A DNA stretch of 41,111 bases from Streptosporangium subroseum (GTDB lineage Bacteria; Actinomycetota; Actinomycetes; Streptosporangiales; Streptosporangiaceae). Of this stretch, positions 29,769 to 38,700 are shown piece after piece. The position numbers and the translations under genes are program-made. The DNA is taken from the NCBI RefSeq assembly GCF_900188345.1, contig NZ_FZOD01000079.1, forward strand, positions 1-41,111, given 5' to 3'. Each line of letters opens with the position of its first letter. Positions within the stretch are counted from its first letter, which is position 1. The notes beneath the pieces were generated by a model. It saw only the letters and a list, made by a program, of their open reading frames with translations, made no database searches and was not told where the DNA came from.

Positions 29769-30902
29769 TCATGCGCGAGGTCCCGCATTGTTGTTGTTGT
29801 TGGTGTTGTTCACGGGCCTGTGCTTCCTCGGGCTTGGGCAGCGGCCGTCTTCGCCGACCCTCTGGATGAGCACGTTTGAGGTGCTGGGACCCACCAGGAG
29901 TGTGCCCGTGTAGGTGGCGGTGATGCGAGCGGTCCTGTCCCTGGGGAGGTTGGGGGCTATCGTGGCCCTCGCGGTTCCGACCCCGGATGCGACGAGCGGA
30001 GCCGAACCCACCACGACTCCGCGATCCCTGAAGAAGACCGTACCCGTGGGAACGGTCCCGTTCGAAGATCTCACCGTCGCGACCAAGACGATCGGCCCCC
30101 CTCGTCTCACAGGGCAGGATGAGATCAGTGTCATCGTGGTCGTCCCCGGCGGCGGGACCTGGCAGAGGGGCCGCGTGACGGTGTTCGTGTCCAGGGTCAC
30201 CGCGGCGGTGCGGGCAAGGAGACGGCCGTTCACGGTCACGCCGGTGGTCGCGGTGATCGAGGCCTGCGCGAGGATGGTTCCGACGAAGCTGGAGTTGGTT
30301 CCCAGCGTGGCCGAGCTGCCGACCTGCCAGAAGACGTTGCACGCCTGGGCGCCCCCGATGAGGGTCACCGTGCTGCCCGAGGCGGTGATGAGGGTGGACG
30401 CGGCCTTGAAGATGAAGATCGCGTTCGGGTTTCCCTGCGCGTTCAGGGTCAGGTTTCCCGTGATCCCGAAGGTGCCTGCGGCGGAGTTGTAGACTCCCGG
30501 CGTCCGGGTGGTCCCGCCGAGCTCCGTCGGGATGGTGGCGTCGGCGGGCTGCCCCGCGGCGTTGTTGTACGCGGTGGTCAGGGCAGCCTGGGCAGCGATG
30601 GCGGCGGCGTCGTTCGAGTGGACGGTTCCGCCGATGACAACGCCGGGCGGAAAGCCGGTCACCGCCGTGCCCGGGCTCACTCCCAGGTCTCCGGTGATGA
30701 TGGAGGGGCCCGTGTTGGTGACCGTCGACGCGGCCAGAACCGCGAAGTTGGTGGCCGCGCCGAGCGGCACCGGTGCCGCCACCGCGCTCGCGGTGTGCGG
30801 CGTCGTGACGACGATCCCCGTCGCCAGCATGCAGGTGAGAGCCGTTGCCAGCCGGAAACGAAGGGGATGTCGCCCGGCGCGAGGACGAATGGCGTTTATC
30901 AT
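29769..30902 (-). CDS. Secreted DUF3494 (ice-binding-like) protein A with Ig-like domain
   Basis: 377 residues from the ATG at 30902 after AAAAGGA; signal peptide (about 1-43) ends TASA/VAAP. A DUF3494 beta-helix (about 48-250) has VPLGAATNFAVLAASTVTNTG, ITGDLGVSPGTAVTGFPPG, LGGTTRTPGVYNSAAG and FGITGNLTLNAQGNPNAIFIF, then QACNVFWQVGSSATLGTNSSF. An Ig-like repeat follows (about 260-355, TMTLISSCPVRRGGP ... TGTVFFRDRGVVVGSAP) and an Asn run near the C-terminus. DUF3494 proteins bind ice in polar microbes; in soil actinomycetes they more probably act at surfaces or in adhesion (inference). The His-rich tail of paralogue B is missing here, apparently because of a frameshift just before the stop. 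Confidence 0.88.
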   Translation of the reverse strand: MINAIRPRAGRHPLRFRLATALTCMLATGIVVTTPHTASAVAAPVPLGAATNFAVLAASTVTNTGPSIITGDLGVSPGTAVTGFPPGVVIGGTVHSNDAAAIAAQAALTTAYNNAAGQPADATIPTELGGTTRTPGVYNSAAGTFGITGNLTLNAQGNPNAIFIFKAASTLITASGSTVTLIGGAQACNVFWQVGSSATLGTNSSFVGTILAQASITATTGVTVNGRLLARTAAVTLDTNTVTRPLCQVPPPGTTTMTLISSCPVRRGGPIVLVATVRSSNGTVPTGTVFFRDRGVVVGSAPLVASGVGTARATIAPNLPRDRTARITATYTGTLLVGPSTSNVLIQRVGEDGRCPSPRKHRPVNNTNNNNNAGPRA

Positions 30903-30970
30903 AAAGCCGTCCTTTTCTTTTAGTATTCCGCAGTCAAGGCGCATTATTGATGATGTGCCATGACATTTGA
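30900..30970 (-). promoter_or_regulatory. Conserved 5' leader of DUF3494 gene A
   Basis: 71 bases, from the start codon upstream, are identical to 32707-32777 before paralogue B, although the signal-peptide and mature coding regions have diverged clearly. It includes TTGACT (minus strand, within 30930-30940) and the AAAAGGA ribosome site. Candidate regulatory leader, or a recent gene-conversion tract. Confidence 0.6.
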
Positions 30971-31068
30971 TCCTACTAACCAATGCCGTCTGCCTCGTTT
31001 TCCGACATGCGCGATTTTTGGGACCGTTTAAATTTCGCAATAAAATGAGATATCGCTTTATTTCGGAA

Positions 31069-31269
31069 GTCGACCGCTTCGCCGCCCCATCGCCTGGCGC
31101 CCCAGGGCACTTCCCTGCTGAGCGGCGTCCGCGCCCGGCTGATCCGCGCTCCCCACTCCACCGTTGACATCGGGGATCACATCCCGGTCGCCGGCCTCGT
31201 CACCGAGACCGACCTCGGCCCCGGCGGTTTTACCTTCAGGGCCGCCTCGGCCGTTTCACCCCTCACGCC
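31069..31269 (+). pseudogene. Flavin reductase 3' fragment (duplicated)
   Basis: Degenerate copy of about the last 70 codons of the flavin reductase at 29067-29573. It starts in frame (VDRFAAP), shifts frame, then reads GTSLLSGVRARLIRAPHS followed by TVDIGDHIPVAGLVTETDLG against LLSGVSAQLICAPHSTVDI... of the parent, and shifts again before FRAASAVSPLTPK. The first ~95 codons and the stop codon are missing. At least two frameshifts make it non-functional. Confidence 0.85.
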
Positions 31270-31278
31270 AAAAACTCC

Positions 31279-31313
31279 CGCGGGGGACGCCCCGTCATGG
31301 GACGCCCCCCGCG
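31279..31313 (+). terminator. Duplicated terminator copy
   Basis: Stem CGCGGGGG / CCCCCGCG with a loop of 19 bases, homologous in position to the terminator at 29579-29613; it follows the flavin reductase fragment and may now serve as a convergent terminator for DUF3494 gene B. Confidence 0.55.
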
Positions 31314-31398
31314 AGGACGTATCGCTTCGGTCCGGATTCACCTGTGTGGCCGGACCCCCGGTCGCGTGAGAGACGCGGGCACATCCGCGTGTACGCGG

Positions 31399-32709
31399 TC
31401 AGAAGTGACGGTGCCCCCCGCGGTGCCCCCCACCTCCGCCTCCGAAGGCACTCGCATTGTTGTTGTTGTTGCCGTTGTTGGTACCGCCGTGGTGGTGGTG
31501 CCTCCGTCCTCGGTCGCGCACCCAGCATGTGCTACCGGCACCGACGCGCAGGTTGAGCGCCCGCGAGGTGCCGGTACCCACCCCCGGGCCGCCCTGGAAG
31601 GCGGCGGTGATCTGCCATCTGCCCGCAGGAAGGTTCGGGGTGAGGACGGCCTGCCCGGAGGCGTTGAGCGCAGCCGAGCCGATGACGGTCGTCCCGTTCC
31701 TGAAGACGACCTGACCGACGGGAATGGGCGGGTTCGAATCCGTTCTCACCGTCGCGGTGAGGACGACCGGGCCGCCCCGCGTTCCCGAGCCGCACGACGA
31801 GGTCAGCGTCACCCTGGTGGCCCCCGGGGCCGGAGCAGCGGCCGCTGCCGGAGCCGAAGCCGAAGCCGCAGCCGGAGCCGAAGCCGAAGCCGAAGCCGGA
31901 GCCGGAGCCGCTGCCGGAGCCGCTGCCGGAGCCGCTGCCGGAGCCGCAGCCGCGGTCAGGCCGCAGTCGGCCCGTACGACGGCGTTTGTGCTCAGAACCA
32001 CCGTGCCGGAGCCCGCGAGGACGCGGCCGTTCACGGTCGAGTTGGTGCCGAGGGTGGCCGAGTTCAGCGCGAGGATGTTCCCCGTGAAGGTGGTGTTGGC
32101 TCCCACCGCGGCCGAACCGGCGACCTGCCAGAAGACGTTGCAGGCCCTGGCTCCCCCGGCGAGGACCACCCTGCTGGACGCGGCGGCGACAAAGGGGGTG
32201 GCGGCGGCGGTGGTCTTGAAGATGAAGATCGCGTTCGGGTCTCCCTGCGCGTTCAGGGTCAGGGTTCCCGTGATCCCGAAGGCGCCCGTGGTGGAGGCGT
32301 AAACCCCCGGCGTCCGGGTGGTCCCGCCGAGCGCCGCCGGGATGGTGGCGTCGGGAAGCTGTCCCGCGGCGTTGGTGTAGGCGGTGGCCAGGTCGGTCTT
32401 GGCCTGTATGGCGGTGGCGTCGTTCGCGTGGACCGCCCCGGCTATGCCGCCGGGAGGAAAGCCGCTCACCACCGTGCCCGGGCTCACTCCGACATCTCCG
32501 GTGACGATGGTAAAACCGGTGTTGGCGACCGATGTCCCGGCCAGGATCGCGAAGTTGGCGGCGGCGCCGAGCGGCACCGGTGCTGCCACCGCGCTCGCGG
32601 TTTGCGGTGCCGCGACGACGATTCCCGTTGCCAGCATGCAGGTGAGAGCCGTTGTCAGCTGGGAACGAAGGGTGTTTCGCGCGGCGCGAGGACGAATGAG
32701 GTCTAACAT
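31399..32709 (-). CDS. Secreted DUF3494 (ice-binding-like) protein B with Ala/Pro linker, Ig-like domain and His-rich tail
   Basis: 436 residues from the ATG at 32709, same leader and ribosome site as paralogue A. Signal peptide, then a DUF3494 domain (about 43-250: VPLGAAANFAILAGTSVANTG, ITGTLTLNAQGDPNAIFIF, ACNVFWQVAGSAAVGANTTF). Next comes an Ala/Pro/Ser linker of about 45 residues absent from A, an Ig-like domain (about 300-385, RVTLTSSCGSGTRGGP ... GQVVFRNGTTVIGSAAL) and a low-complexity tail: RRHHHHGGTNNGNNNNN, then GGGGGGHRGGHRHF. The tail could bind metal ions (inference). Exported, probably cell-surface or matrix associated; function not known. It is the second copy of the tandem duplication. 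Confidence 0.88.
   Translation of the reverse strand: MLDLIRPRAARNTLRSQLTTALTCMLATGIVVAAPQTASAVAAPVPLGAAANFAILAGTSVANTGFTIVTGDVGVSPGTVVSGFPPGGIAGAVHANDATAIQAKTDLATAYTNAAGQLPDATIPAALGGTTRTPGVYASTTGAFGITGTLTLNAQGDPNAIFIFKTTAAATPFVAAASSRVVLAGGARACNVFWQVAGSAAVGANTTFTGNILALNSATLGTNSTVNGRVLAGSGTVVLSTNAVVRADCGLTAAAAPAAAPAAAPAAAPAPASASASAPAAASASAPAAAAAPAPGATRVTLTSSCGSGTRGGPVVLTATVRTDSNPPIPVGQVVFRNGTTVIGSAALNASGQAVLTPNLPAGRWQITAAFQGGPGVGTGTSRALNLRVGAGSTCWVRDRGRRHHHHGGTNNGNNNNNASAFGGGGGGHRGGHRHF
31829..31955 (-). repeat. GCC-GGA-GCN microsatellite encoding the Ala/Pro/Ser linker
   Basis: Tandem runs of GCCGGAGCC and GCCGAAGCC (plus-strand reading) encode APAAAPAAAPAAAPAPASAS-type sequence in protein B. 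Not present in the paralogue, so it expanded after duplication or was lost from A. Confidence 0.8.
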
Positions 32710-32777
32710 AAAGCCGTCCTTTTCTTTTAGTATTCCGCAGTCAAGGCGCATTATTGATGATGTGCCATGACATTTGA
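32707..32777 (-). promoter_or_regulatory. Conserved 5' leader of DUF3494 gene B
   Basis: Identical over 71 bases to the leader of gene A (30900-30970). Further upstream (to about 32850) similarity becomes patchy, with the shared block TTTTCCGACATGCGCGA. Confidence 0.6.
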
Positions 32778-33161
32778 GTCTACTAATCGCCGCCGCCGCC
32801 ATCGTTTTCCGACATGCGCGAGTTTTGATCCTGCCTAAATATCACAATAAAAGGTGATTTAGCTTCCCCTGAGGGCCGATTGTTGTCGCCGATGCGGGGG
32901 GATTTTCCAAGGCAGGCGAGGATGCGCCGAAACAAACGTGCGCGCAACAAGTGCATTTGACTTGATCAGGATATTTTAGGTTGATGTCGGCTTTCTCGGG
33001 ATATTCTTGCCGGTCGTGAAGCCGTGTCATTTATGTTGACCAATGGCTTGCTTAAGATGAAATGGCGCGCAAGATATGAGAATCAATGTGAATGGCGAAA
33101 TTACATTTTAAAACAGGATAAACCAATTACAATTTATGTATGGGCGCGGAAGAGGCCGGGA
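32778..33161. other. AT-rich intergenic region
   Basis: About 380 bases with clearly lower GC than the surroundings (notably 33020-33140) and no supported gene. The left part is duplicated upstream sequence of DUF3494 gene B; the rest shows no repeat or recognisable element. Confidence 0.5.
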
Positions 33162-33185
33162 CGCCTCCGGGAGGGGTCGGAGGCG
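33162..33185 (-). terminator. Terminator of the DapB-like dehydrogenase gene
   Basis: Stem CGCCTCCG / CGGAGGCG with an eight-base loop, 23 bases beyond the stop at 33208. Confidence 0.6.
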
Positions 33186-33207
33186 GGGCCGCCGGGCTAC
33201 GCGGCCG

Positions 33208-34266
33208 TCAGGCGATGCGAACCGTTCCCCGGCCGGTGGCGAGAGGAAGATCGAGAGCGGTGTGGATGCCGGGTGGCGCGGCGCAGACCGCCGCCACGGA
33301 GTTGACGGCGTGCGCGGCGGCGCCGGCCAGGCCGTGGGAGATCTCGCCGACGCTGAGCGTCATCTGGGGGATGCCCTCGATGTGGATGCTGAAGCCGGGC
33401 TCGGACCAGCGATGGACCTTGGTGGCGTCGGCCTTGTAGACGCACTCCACCGTCATGAAGGGACGGCCGCGGACCAGGCCGGTGAACGTCCAGCGGGACG
33501 CGCACACGGTGTCGACCCTGACCAGGCCCGCGGAGATCTCGAACTCCTCGGTGGCGAGCTCGAACTCGTCGCTCTCGTCGACCCCGTCGAGGACCACGTT
33601 GAGGTTCTCGGCCACGAACTGGACACTCTCGGCGAACAGCGAGCGCTGGAAGGCGCGGAACGGGCGGACCGCGGCGGTGTAGTCCTTGGCCGAGCGGGTG
33701 AAGCCGAACAGGTCCACCACGATCTGCCGGGACGGGTGACCTCGGAAGTCGGAGGTCTCCCGGACGTAGATGTGGTCGACCCGGCTGGACAGGCCGGTCA
33801 GGGCGAGTGGGAGTAGGTCGCTCATGAACCCGGGGTTGATGCCGGTGCCGTGCAGGGATGAGCCGCCGGTACGGCAGGCGGCCTCCAGCCGCTCCACCAC
33901 ACCCGGGCCGTAGCACTTGGGATAGACGAATCCGGTGGTGGTGATGACGTTCTTGCCCGCGGCGAGCAGGGCGCAGATCGTTTCCACGTCGGTCTGCTGG
34001 TCACCGCCGAAGTAGGAGGCGGGCAGCGGCATGTGAAGAACGCAGTCGGCGTCCAGGGCGAGAATCTCGTCGACGTCGTCGGTGCAGACGATGCCGGCCT
34101 CGGGAAGGCCGACGAGTGTCCCCGCGTCCTGGCCGACTTTGTCAGGGTCATAGACGAGCACTCCGGCCAGGTCGAACTCGGGCCGGGTGATCACATTGCG
34201 CAGGGAATATCGACCGACGGCGCCCGTGGCCCATTGGACCACACGAAGGGGCGGCGATGAGGGCAT
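33208..34266 (-). CDS. DapB-N-like NAD(P)-dependent dehydrogenase (2,4-diaminopentanoate dehydrogenase-like)
   Basis: 352 residues; ATG at 34266 after CTGGAGG. N-terminal Rossmann fold begins PLRVVQWATGAVGRYSLRNV with the GTGAVG-like loop, then LVYDPDKVGQDAG and DADCVLHMP. The middle has TGINPGFMSDLLPLALTG, as in the 2,4-diaminopentanoate dehydrogenase/amine dehydrogenase-like family related to dihydrodipicolinate reductase. Many actinobacterial homologues exist near fatty-acid or steroid catabolism genes, mostly of unknown substrate. It is divergent from an HSD17B4-like SDR, with 227 bases between the starts, so the pair may share a regulator. Oxidoreductase role fairly sure; substrate unknown. 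Confidence 0.82.
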   Translation of the reverse strand: MPSSPPLRVVQWATGAVGRYSLRNVITRPEFDLAGVLVYDPDKVGQDAGTLVGLPEAGIVCTDDVDEILALDADCVLHMPLPASYFGGDQQTDVETICALLAAGKNVITTTGFVYPKCYGPGVVERLEAACRTGGSSLHGTGINPGFMSDLLPLALTGLSSRVDHIYVRETSDFRGHPSRQIVVDLFGFTRSAKDYTAAVRPFRAFQRSLFAESVQFVAENLNVVLDGVDESDEFELATEEFEISAGLVRVDTVCASRWTFTGLVRGRPFMTVECVYKADATKVHRWSEPGFSIHIEGIPQMTLSVGEISHGLAGAAAHAVNSVAAVCAAPPGIHTALDLPLATGRGTVRIA

Positions 34267-34493
34267 GCAGGGCCTCCAGCCCGGGTTTTTGGGCGGGGGC
34301 GTACTGAGAGAAAGTGAGGAGTGTCGTCATTGACCCTCGCCCGGTGCGGGGCAAAAACTTTAGCAGAAATTAATATGCTCGGTGACTATCCGCGACGATC
34401 CGACAACATGTGGCTTGCATTCGATGGCATAAGGGGCACCGGGAGAGCTATTCTCCTGAAGACTAGAACTATATTCTCGTGGGAGGGTTGCGG
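34267..34493. promoter_or_regulatory. Divergent promoter region of the two dehydrogenase genes
   Basis: Contains AGAA-N5-TTCT at 34465-34477 overlapping a TATATT box (34470-34475) just before the SDR gene, and a second CTATTCTC motif nearby (34448-34455). A TetR-type operator is possible but not shown. Confidence 0.35.
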
Positions 34494-35390
34494 ATGTCAG
34501 AGTTGCGGTTTGACGGCAAGGTCGCGGTCATCACCGGCTCCGGGCACGGTCTCGGACGCTCGCACGCGCTGTCGCTGGCCGAGCGTGGCGCCAAGGTGGT
34601 CGTCAACGACCTGGGCGGGATGCTGGACGGCACCGGCGCCTCCGCCGGGCCGGCCGCCGACGTGGTGGAGCTGATCAAAAAGAACGGCGGCGAGGCGGTC
34701 GCCAGCACCGACAACGTCGCGACCCCCGAGGGTGCGAAGGCGATCGTGCAGGCCGCGATCGACGCCTTCGGGCGGCTGGACATCGTCGTCAACAACGCGG
34801 GCATCCTGCGCGACAGATCCTTCGGCAAGATGAGCGTCGAGGAGTTCGACCAGGTTCTCGCCGTTCACGTGCGCGGATCGTTCCTGGTCAGCCGCGAGGC
34901 CTTCCCCTACCTCAAGGAGCAGGGCTACGGCAGGATCATCAACACCTCCTCGCCCGCGGGCCTGTTCGGCAGCTTCGGCCAGGCCAACTACTCCACGGCC
35001 AAGATGGGTCTGGTCGGACTGACCAAGACCCTCGGCATCGAGGGCGCCAGGGCCGGGATCAAGGTCAACGCGATCGCGCCGATCGCCTGGACCCGGATGA
35101 CCGAGTCGATCCTCCCCGCGGAGTTCGAGGCCAAGTTCACCGCCGAGGCGGTCAGTTCCCTGGTGACGTTTCTGGCGCACGAGTCCTGCGAAGCCAGCGG
35201 TGAAACTTTCAGCGTCGGCGCCGGGCGGGTCGCCCGGGTGTTCGTGGCGGAGGGGCCCGGCTGGAGTCAGGACGACCACACCGTGGAGGACATCCGGGAC
35301 AACTGGGAGGCCATCATGGCTGAGCAGCCCTATCTGTCCCCGATCGTTCTCGGCCAGCAGGCGGCCGCCTCCATGAAGGCCATGCTCTGA
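34494..35390 (+). CDS. SDR-family (3R)-hydroxyacyl-CoA dehydrogenase-like enzyme (HSD17B4 type)
   Basis: 298 residues; ATG at 34494 after GGGAGGG. Classical SDR marks: cofactor loop VAVITGSGHGLGRSHALSLA (TGxGxGxG), NNAG in VVNNAGILRD, active-site Ser in IINTSSPAGLFGSFGQ, then catalytic YSTAK. The insertion VVNDLGGMLDGTGASAGPA and the C-terminal region (about 240-298) match the dehydrogenase part of peroxisomal multifunctional enzyme type 2 (HSD17B4). This suggests oxidation of (3R)-hydroxyacyl-CoA or a steroid side-chain intermediate. Cytosolic, NAD-dependent (Asp39 after beta2 favours NAD). Monocistronic, with a strong terminator. Confidence 0.92.
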   Translation: MSELRFDGKVAVITGSGHGLGRSHALSLAERGAKVVVNDLGGMLDGTGASAGPAADVVELIKKNGGEAVASTDNVATPEGAKAIVQAAIDAFGRLDIVVNNAGILRDRSFGKMSVEEFDQVLAVHVRGSFLVSREAFPYLKEQGYGRIINTSSPAGLFGSFGQANYSTAKMGLVGLTKTLGIEGARAGIKVNAIAPIAWTRMTESILPAEFEAKFTAEAVSSLVTFLAHESCEASGETFSVGAGRVARVFVAEGPGWSQDDHTVEDIRDNWEAIMAEQPYLSPIVLGQQAAASMKAML

Positions 35391-35413
35391 GAATCTGACA
35401 CTTTTCCGAGCTC

Positions 35414-35443
35414 AAGGGCGCCCTCTCAGGTGAGGGCGCCCTT
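35414..35443 (+). terminator. Intrinsic terminator of the SDR gene
   Basis: Perfect 12-base stem AAGGGCGCCCTC / GAGGGCGCCCTT with a six-base loop, followed by TTCT. Confidence 0.88.
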
Positions 35444-35542
35444 TCTGCTGTCCATCCGCTGTCCGAGGCCGTGAGGTATTCCTCGCGCCGTGACGCTTCA
35501 CCGCCTCCGGTGGGGTTCGGATTGAATCAGCCAAACTTTTGC

Positions 35543-35621
35543 TTGACCGTCGGCATAACTGGTCTTTATTATCCGGAAACAAGGAGGAAATCGGTCGGAA
35601 ATCGACAAATGTTAGTAACAT
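35543..35621 (+). promoter_or_regulatory. Promoter and dyad upstream of the ThuA-GSDH gene
   Basis: TTGACC (35543-35548), 18-base spacer and TATTAT (35567-35572) resemble a housekeeping promoter. Downstream, in the likely 5' UTR, is a perfect 13-base dyad ATGTTA-G-TAACAT (35609-35621). AAATCGG at 35588-35594 and CCGATTT at 35625-35631 bracket it and could pair. Confidence 0.55.
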
Positions 35622-35702
35622 CCTCCGATTTTTCCCGGCACTTCGGGCCTCCGATCAGAAGTCGCCCGGCCCGCTCCGCAGGTCTCACCCCCAGGAGATT
35701 CC

Positions 35703-38700
35703 ATGCGTCGCCTGCTCATCGCCCTTATGGCTCTGCTCCTGTTACCCATCAGTACGGCGAACGCGCAAGCCGTACGGGCAGCGGCGGACTTCCGCGTGCT
35801 GCTGTTCACCGAGACCGCCGACTACGTGCACGGCTCGATCGCGTCCGGCGTCACGATGGTCCAGCAACTCGCCGCCGCCAACAACTTCGAGGTCGTCCAG
35901 TCCTCGAACTCGAGCGTGTTCAACGACTCGAACCTGGCCACCTTCGACGCGATCATCATGCTGCAGAACTCCGGCATGGTCTGGGACAACGACGCCCAGC
36001 GTCAGGCCACCCAGAAGTTCGTCAACGACGGCGGTGGGATCGTGGCGATCCACAACACCACCGACATGAACATCGAGAGCCAGTTCCCCTGGTGGGATCA
36101 GCTCGTCCTGGGCGGCGCGCACATGACCGCGCACTCCAGCATCGTGCAGGGCACCGCCAAGGTCCTGGACAAGAAGCACCCCTCCACCGTGGGCCTGCCC
36201 GACCGCTGGACGCGTACGGAGGAGTGGTACAACTTCGACAAGAACATGCGCGGCGACGTCCACGTCCTGGTCACCGCCGACGAGACCACCTACGACGCCG
36301 GCGGCAGCAAGATGGGCGCCGACCACCCGATCTCCTGGTGCCGCAACGCCGAGGGCGGCCGCGTGTGGGCGACCGCGATGGGCCACGAGAACGGCTCCTA
36401 CAGCGAGACCTACTTCCGCCAGCACGTGCTCGGCGGCGTCAAGTGGGCGGCCGGCAACGCCGCGGGCGACTGCGGCGGCACCATGTGGAACCGGTTCCAG
36501 AAGGTGACGCTCGACAGCGCGCCCGACCAGCCGATGGGCCTGGACATCGCCCCCAACGGGGACGTCTACTACATCGCCCGCTCCGGCAAGCTCATGCTGG
36601 TCCGCAAGAGCAACGGCCAGATCGTGACCACCGGCACGCTGAGCGTCTACACCGGCGGCGAGGACGGGCTGATCGGCATCGTCCTGGACCCGAATTTCGC
36701 GACCAACCGCTGGGTCTACCTCAACTACTCGCCGAGCGGTTCGACGGCGATCAACCAGGTCTCCCGGTTCACCCTGAACGGCGACACCCTCGACCTGTCC
36801 AGTGAGAAGAAGCTTCTCGCCATCCCCGCCACCAGGACCGACGAGCCGGGGCACACCGGCGGGTATCTCACCTTCGGGCCCGGCGGGAACCTCTACATCG
36901 GCGTCGGCGACGACATCAACCCCTTCTCCTCCGACGGGTACGCGCCGATCGACGAGCGTTCGGGTCGCGCCAACTTCGACGCGCAGAAGACCAGCGCCAA
37001 CACCAACGACCTGCGCGGCAAGATCCTGCGGATCCACCCGGAGAGCAACGGCACCTACACGATCCCCTCGGGCAACATGTTCGCGTCGGGCACCGCGCTG
37101 ACCCGCCCGGAGATCTACGCGATGGGCTTCCGCAACCCGTTCAGGTTCTCGGTGGACTCCGAGACCGGCTGGATCTCGATGGCCGACTACGGTCCCGACG
37201 CGGGATCGGCCAACTCCAACCGCGGTCCCGAGGGCACCGTCGAGTGGAACCTGATCAAGTCGCCCGGCTTCTACGGCTGGCCGTACTGCGTCGGCAACAA
37301 CATCCCGTTCAACGACTACAACTTCGCCACGTCCACCTCGGGGTCGAAGTTCAACTGCTCGGCGCCGGTGAACAACTCGCCCAACAACACGGGCCTGACG
37401 AACCTGCCCGCGGTCAAGTCCGCCACCGTCTGGTACAACTACCACCTCGTGCCCGAGTGGCCGGAGATGGGCACCGGCGGCGGCGCGGCTCCGATGGGCG
37501 GGCCGTTCTACCACTACGACGCGGCCAGCTCCTCGGACACGAAGTTCCCCGCGTACTTCGACGACACCCCGTTCTTCTACGAGTGGAGCCGCAACTACCT
37601 GATGGAGATGCGGCTGGACGGCAGCGGCAACGTCCTGAAGACCAACCGCTTCCTGTCCAACCTCGGGTTCCGGTCGCCGATAGACATGAAGTTCGGCCCC
37701 GACGGCGCGATGTACCTGGTCGAGTGGGGCGCCGGCTACGGCGGCACCAACCCCGACGACGGCGTCTACCGCATCGACTACATCAACGGTTCGCGCTCCC
37801 CGGTCGCCAAGGCGAGCGGGACGCCGACCTCCGGCCAGGCACCGCTCACCGTCCAGTTCTCCTCGGCGGGCTCGGCGGACCCCGACGGCGACACGTTCAC
37901 CTACGCGTGGGACTTCACCAGCAACGGCTCGACCGATTCCACCTCGGCGAACCCCTCGTTCACCTACACCGCCAACGGCACCTACACCGCCAGGCTCACG
38001 ATCACCGACCCGTCGGGCAAGAGCGGCTCGGCGACGGTGCCCATCACGGTCGGCAACACGGCGCCGGTCGTGAAGTTCGGCTCGCCGCCCGACGGTACGG
38101 CCATCAACTTCGGCGACTCGGTCCAATACACGGTGACCGTCACCGACCCCGAGGACGGCACGATCGACTGCTCCAAGGTCACCGTGATCACGGCACTCGG
38201 CCACGACACCCACAGCCATGACACGGGCCAGTTCACCGGGTGCTCGGGGACCGTGGTGACCACGAACTCCGGACACGACGCCGACGCCAACACCTTCTAC
38301 GTCCTCACCGCGACCTACACCGACGCGGGCGGCCTGTCCAACACCGCCAACCTGATCCTGCAGCCACGGCAGAAGCAGGCCGAGTACTTCACCGGCTCGT
38401 CCGGGATCCGGGTCATCGAGCAGTCCGGCGCGCAGAACGGCAAGCGCATCGGCGACATCTCCAGCAACGACTGGATCTCCTTCTCGCCGATGAGCGTCCA
38501 GGGGGTCGCGTCGGTGTCCTACCGGCTGTCCTCGCCGTCGGGCGGCGGCTCCATCGAGCTGCGTGCCGACTCGCCCACCGGGCAGCTGCTGTCCACCACG
38601 ACCGTGCCGAGCACCGGAGGCTGGGACACCTACCAGCAGACGGCCGCCACATCCGTGTCGTCGCTGTCCGGCAGCCACCCGCTGTTCCTGGTGTTCAAGC

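Larger units (their letters stand above)
29352..32860. repeat. Tandem segmental duplication (two ~1.7 kb units)
   Basis: Unit 1 (about 29352-31060) holds the flavin reductase 3' end, its terminator, DUF3494 gene A (minus) and its upstream region. Unit 2 (about 31069-32860) repeats the same order and orientation: flavin reductase fragment, related terminator, DUF3494 gene B and upstream region. The junction lies at about 31060-31069, where the upstream region of A meets the fragment. The outer limits are approximate because the copies have diverged. Confidence 0.8.

Noticed and set aside
31297..32706. Plus-strand frame opposite DUF3494 gene B with Arg/Ser repeats
   Set aside because: The RSRSRS run is just the antisense reading of the Ala/Pro linker microsatellite.
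35742..38678. 978-codon minus-strand frame opposite the ThuA-GSDH gene
   Set aside because: Mirror of the real gene; composition is Val/Gly/Arg/Asp-rich without motifs.
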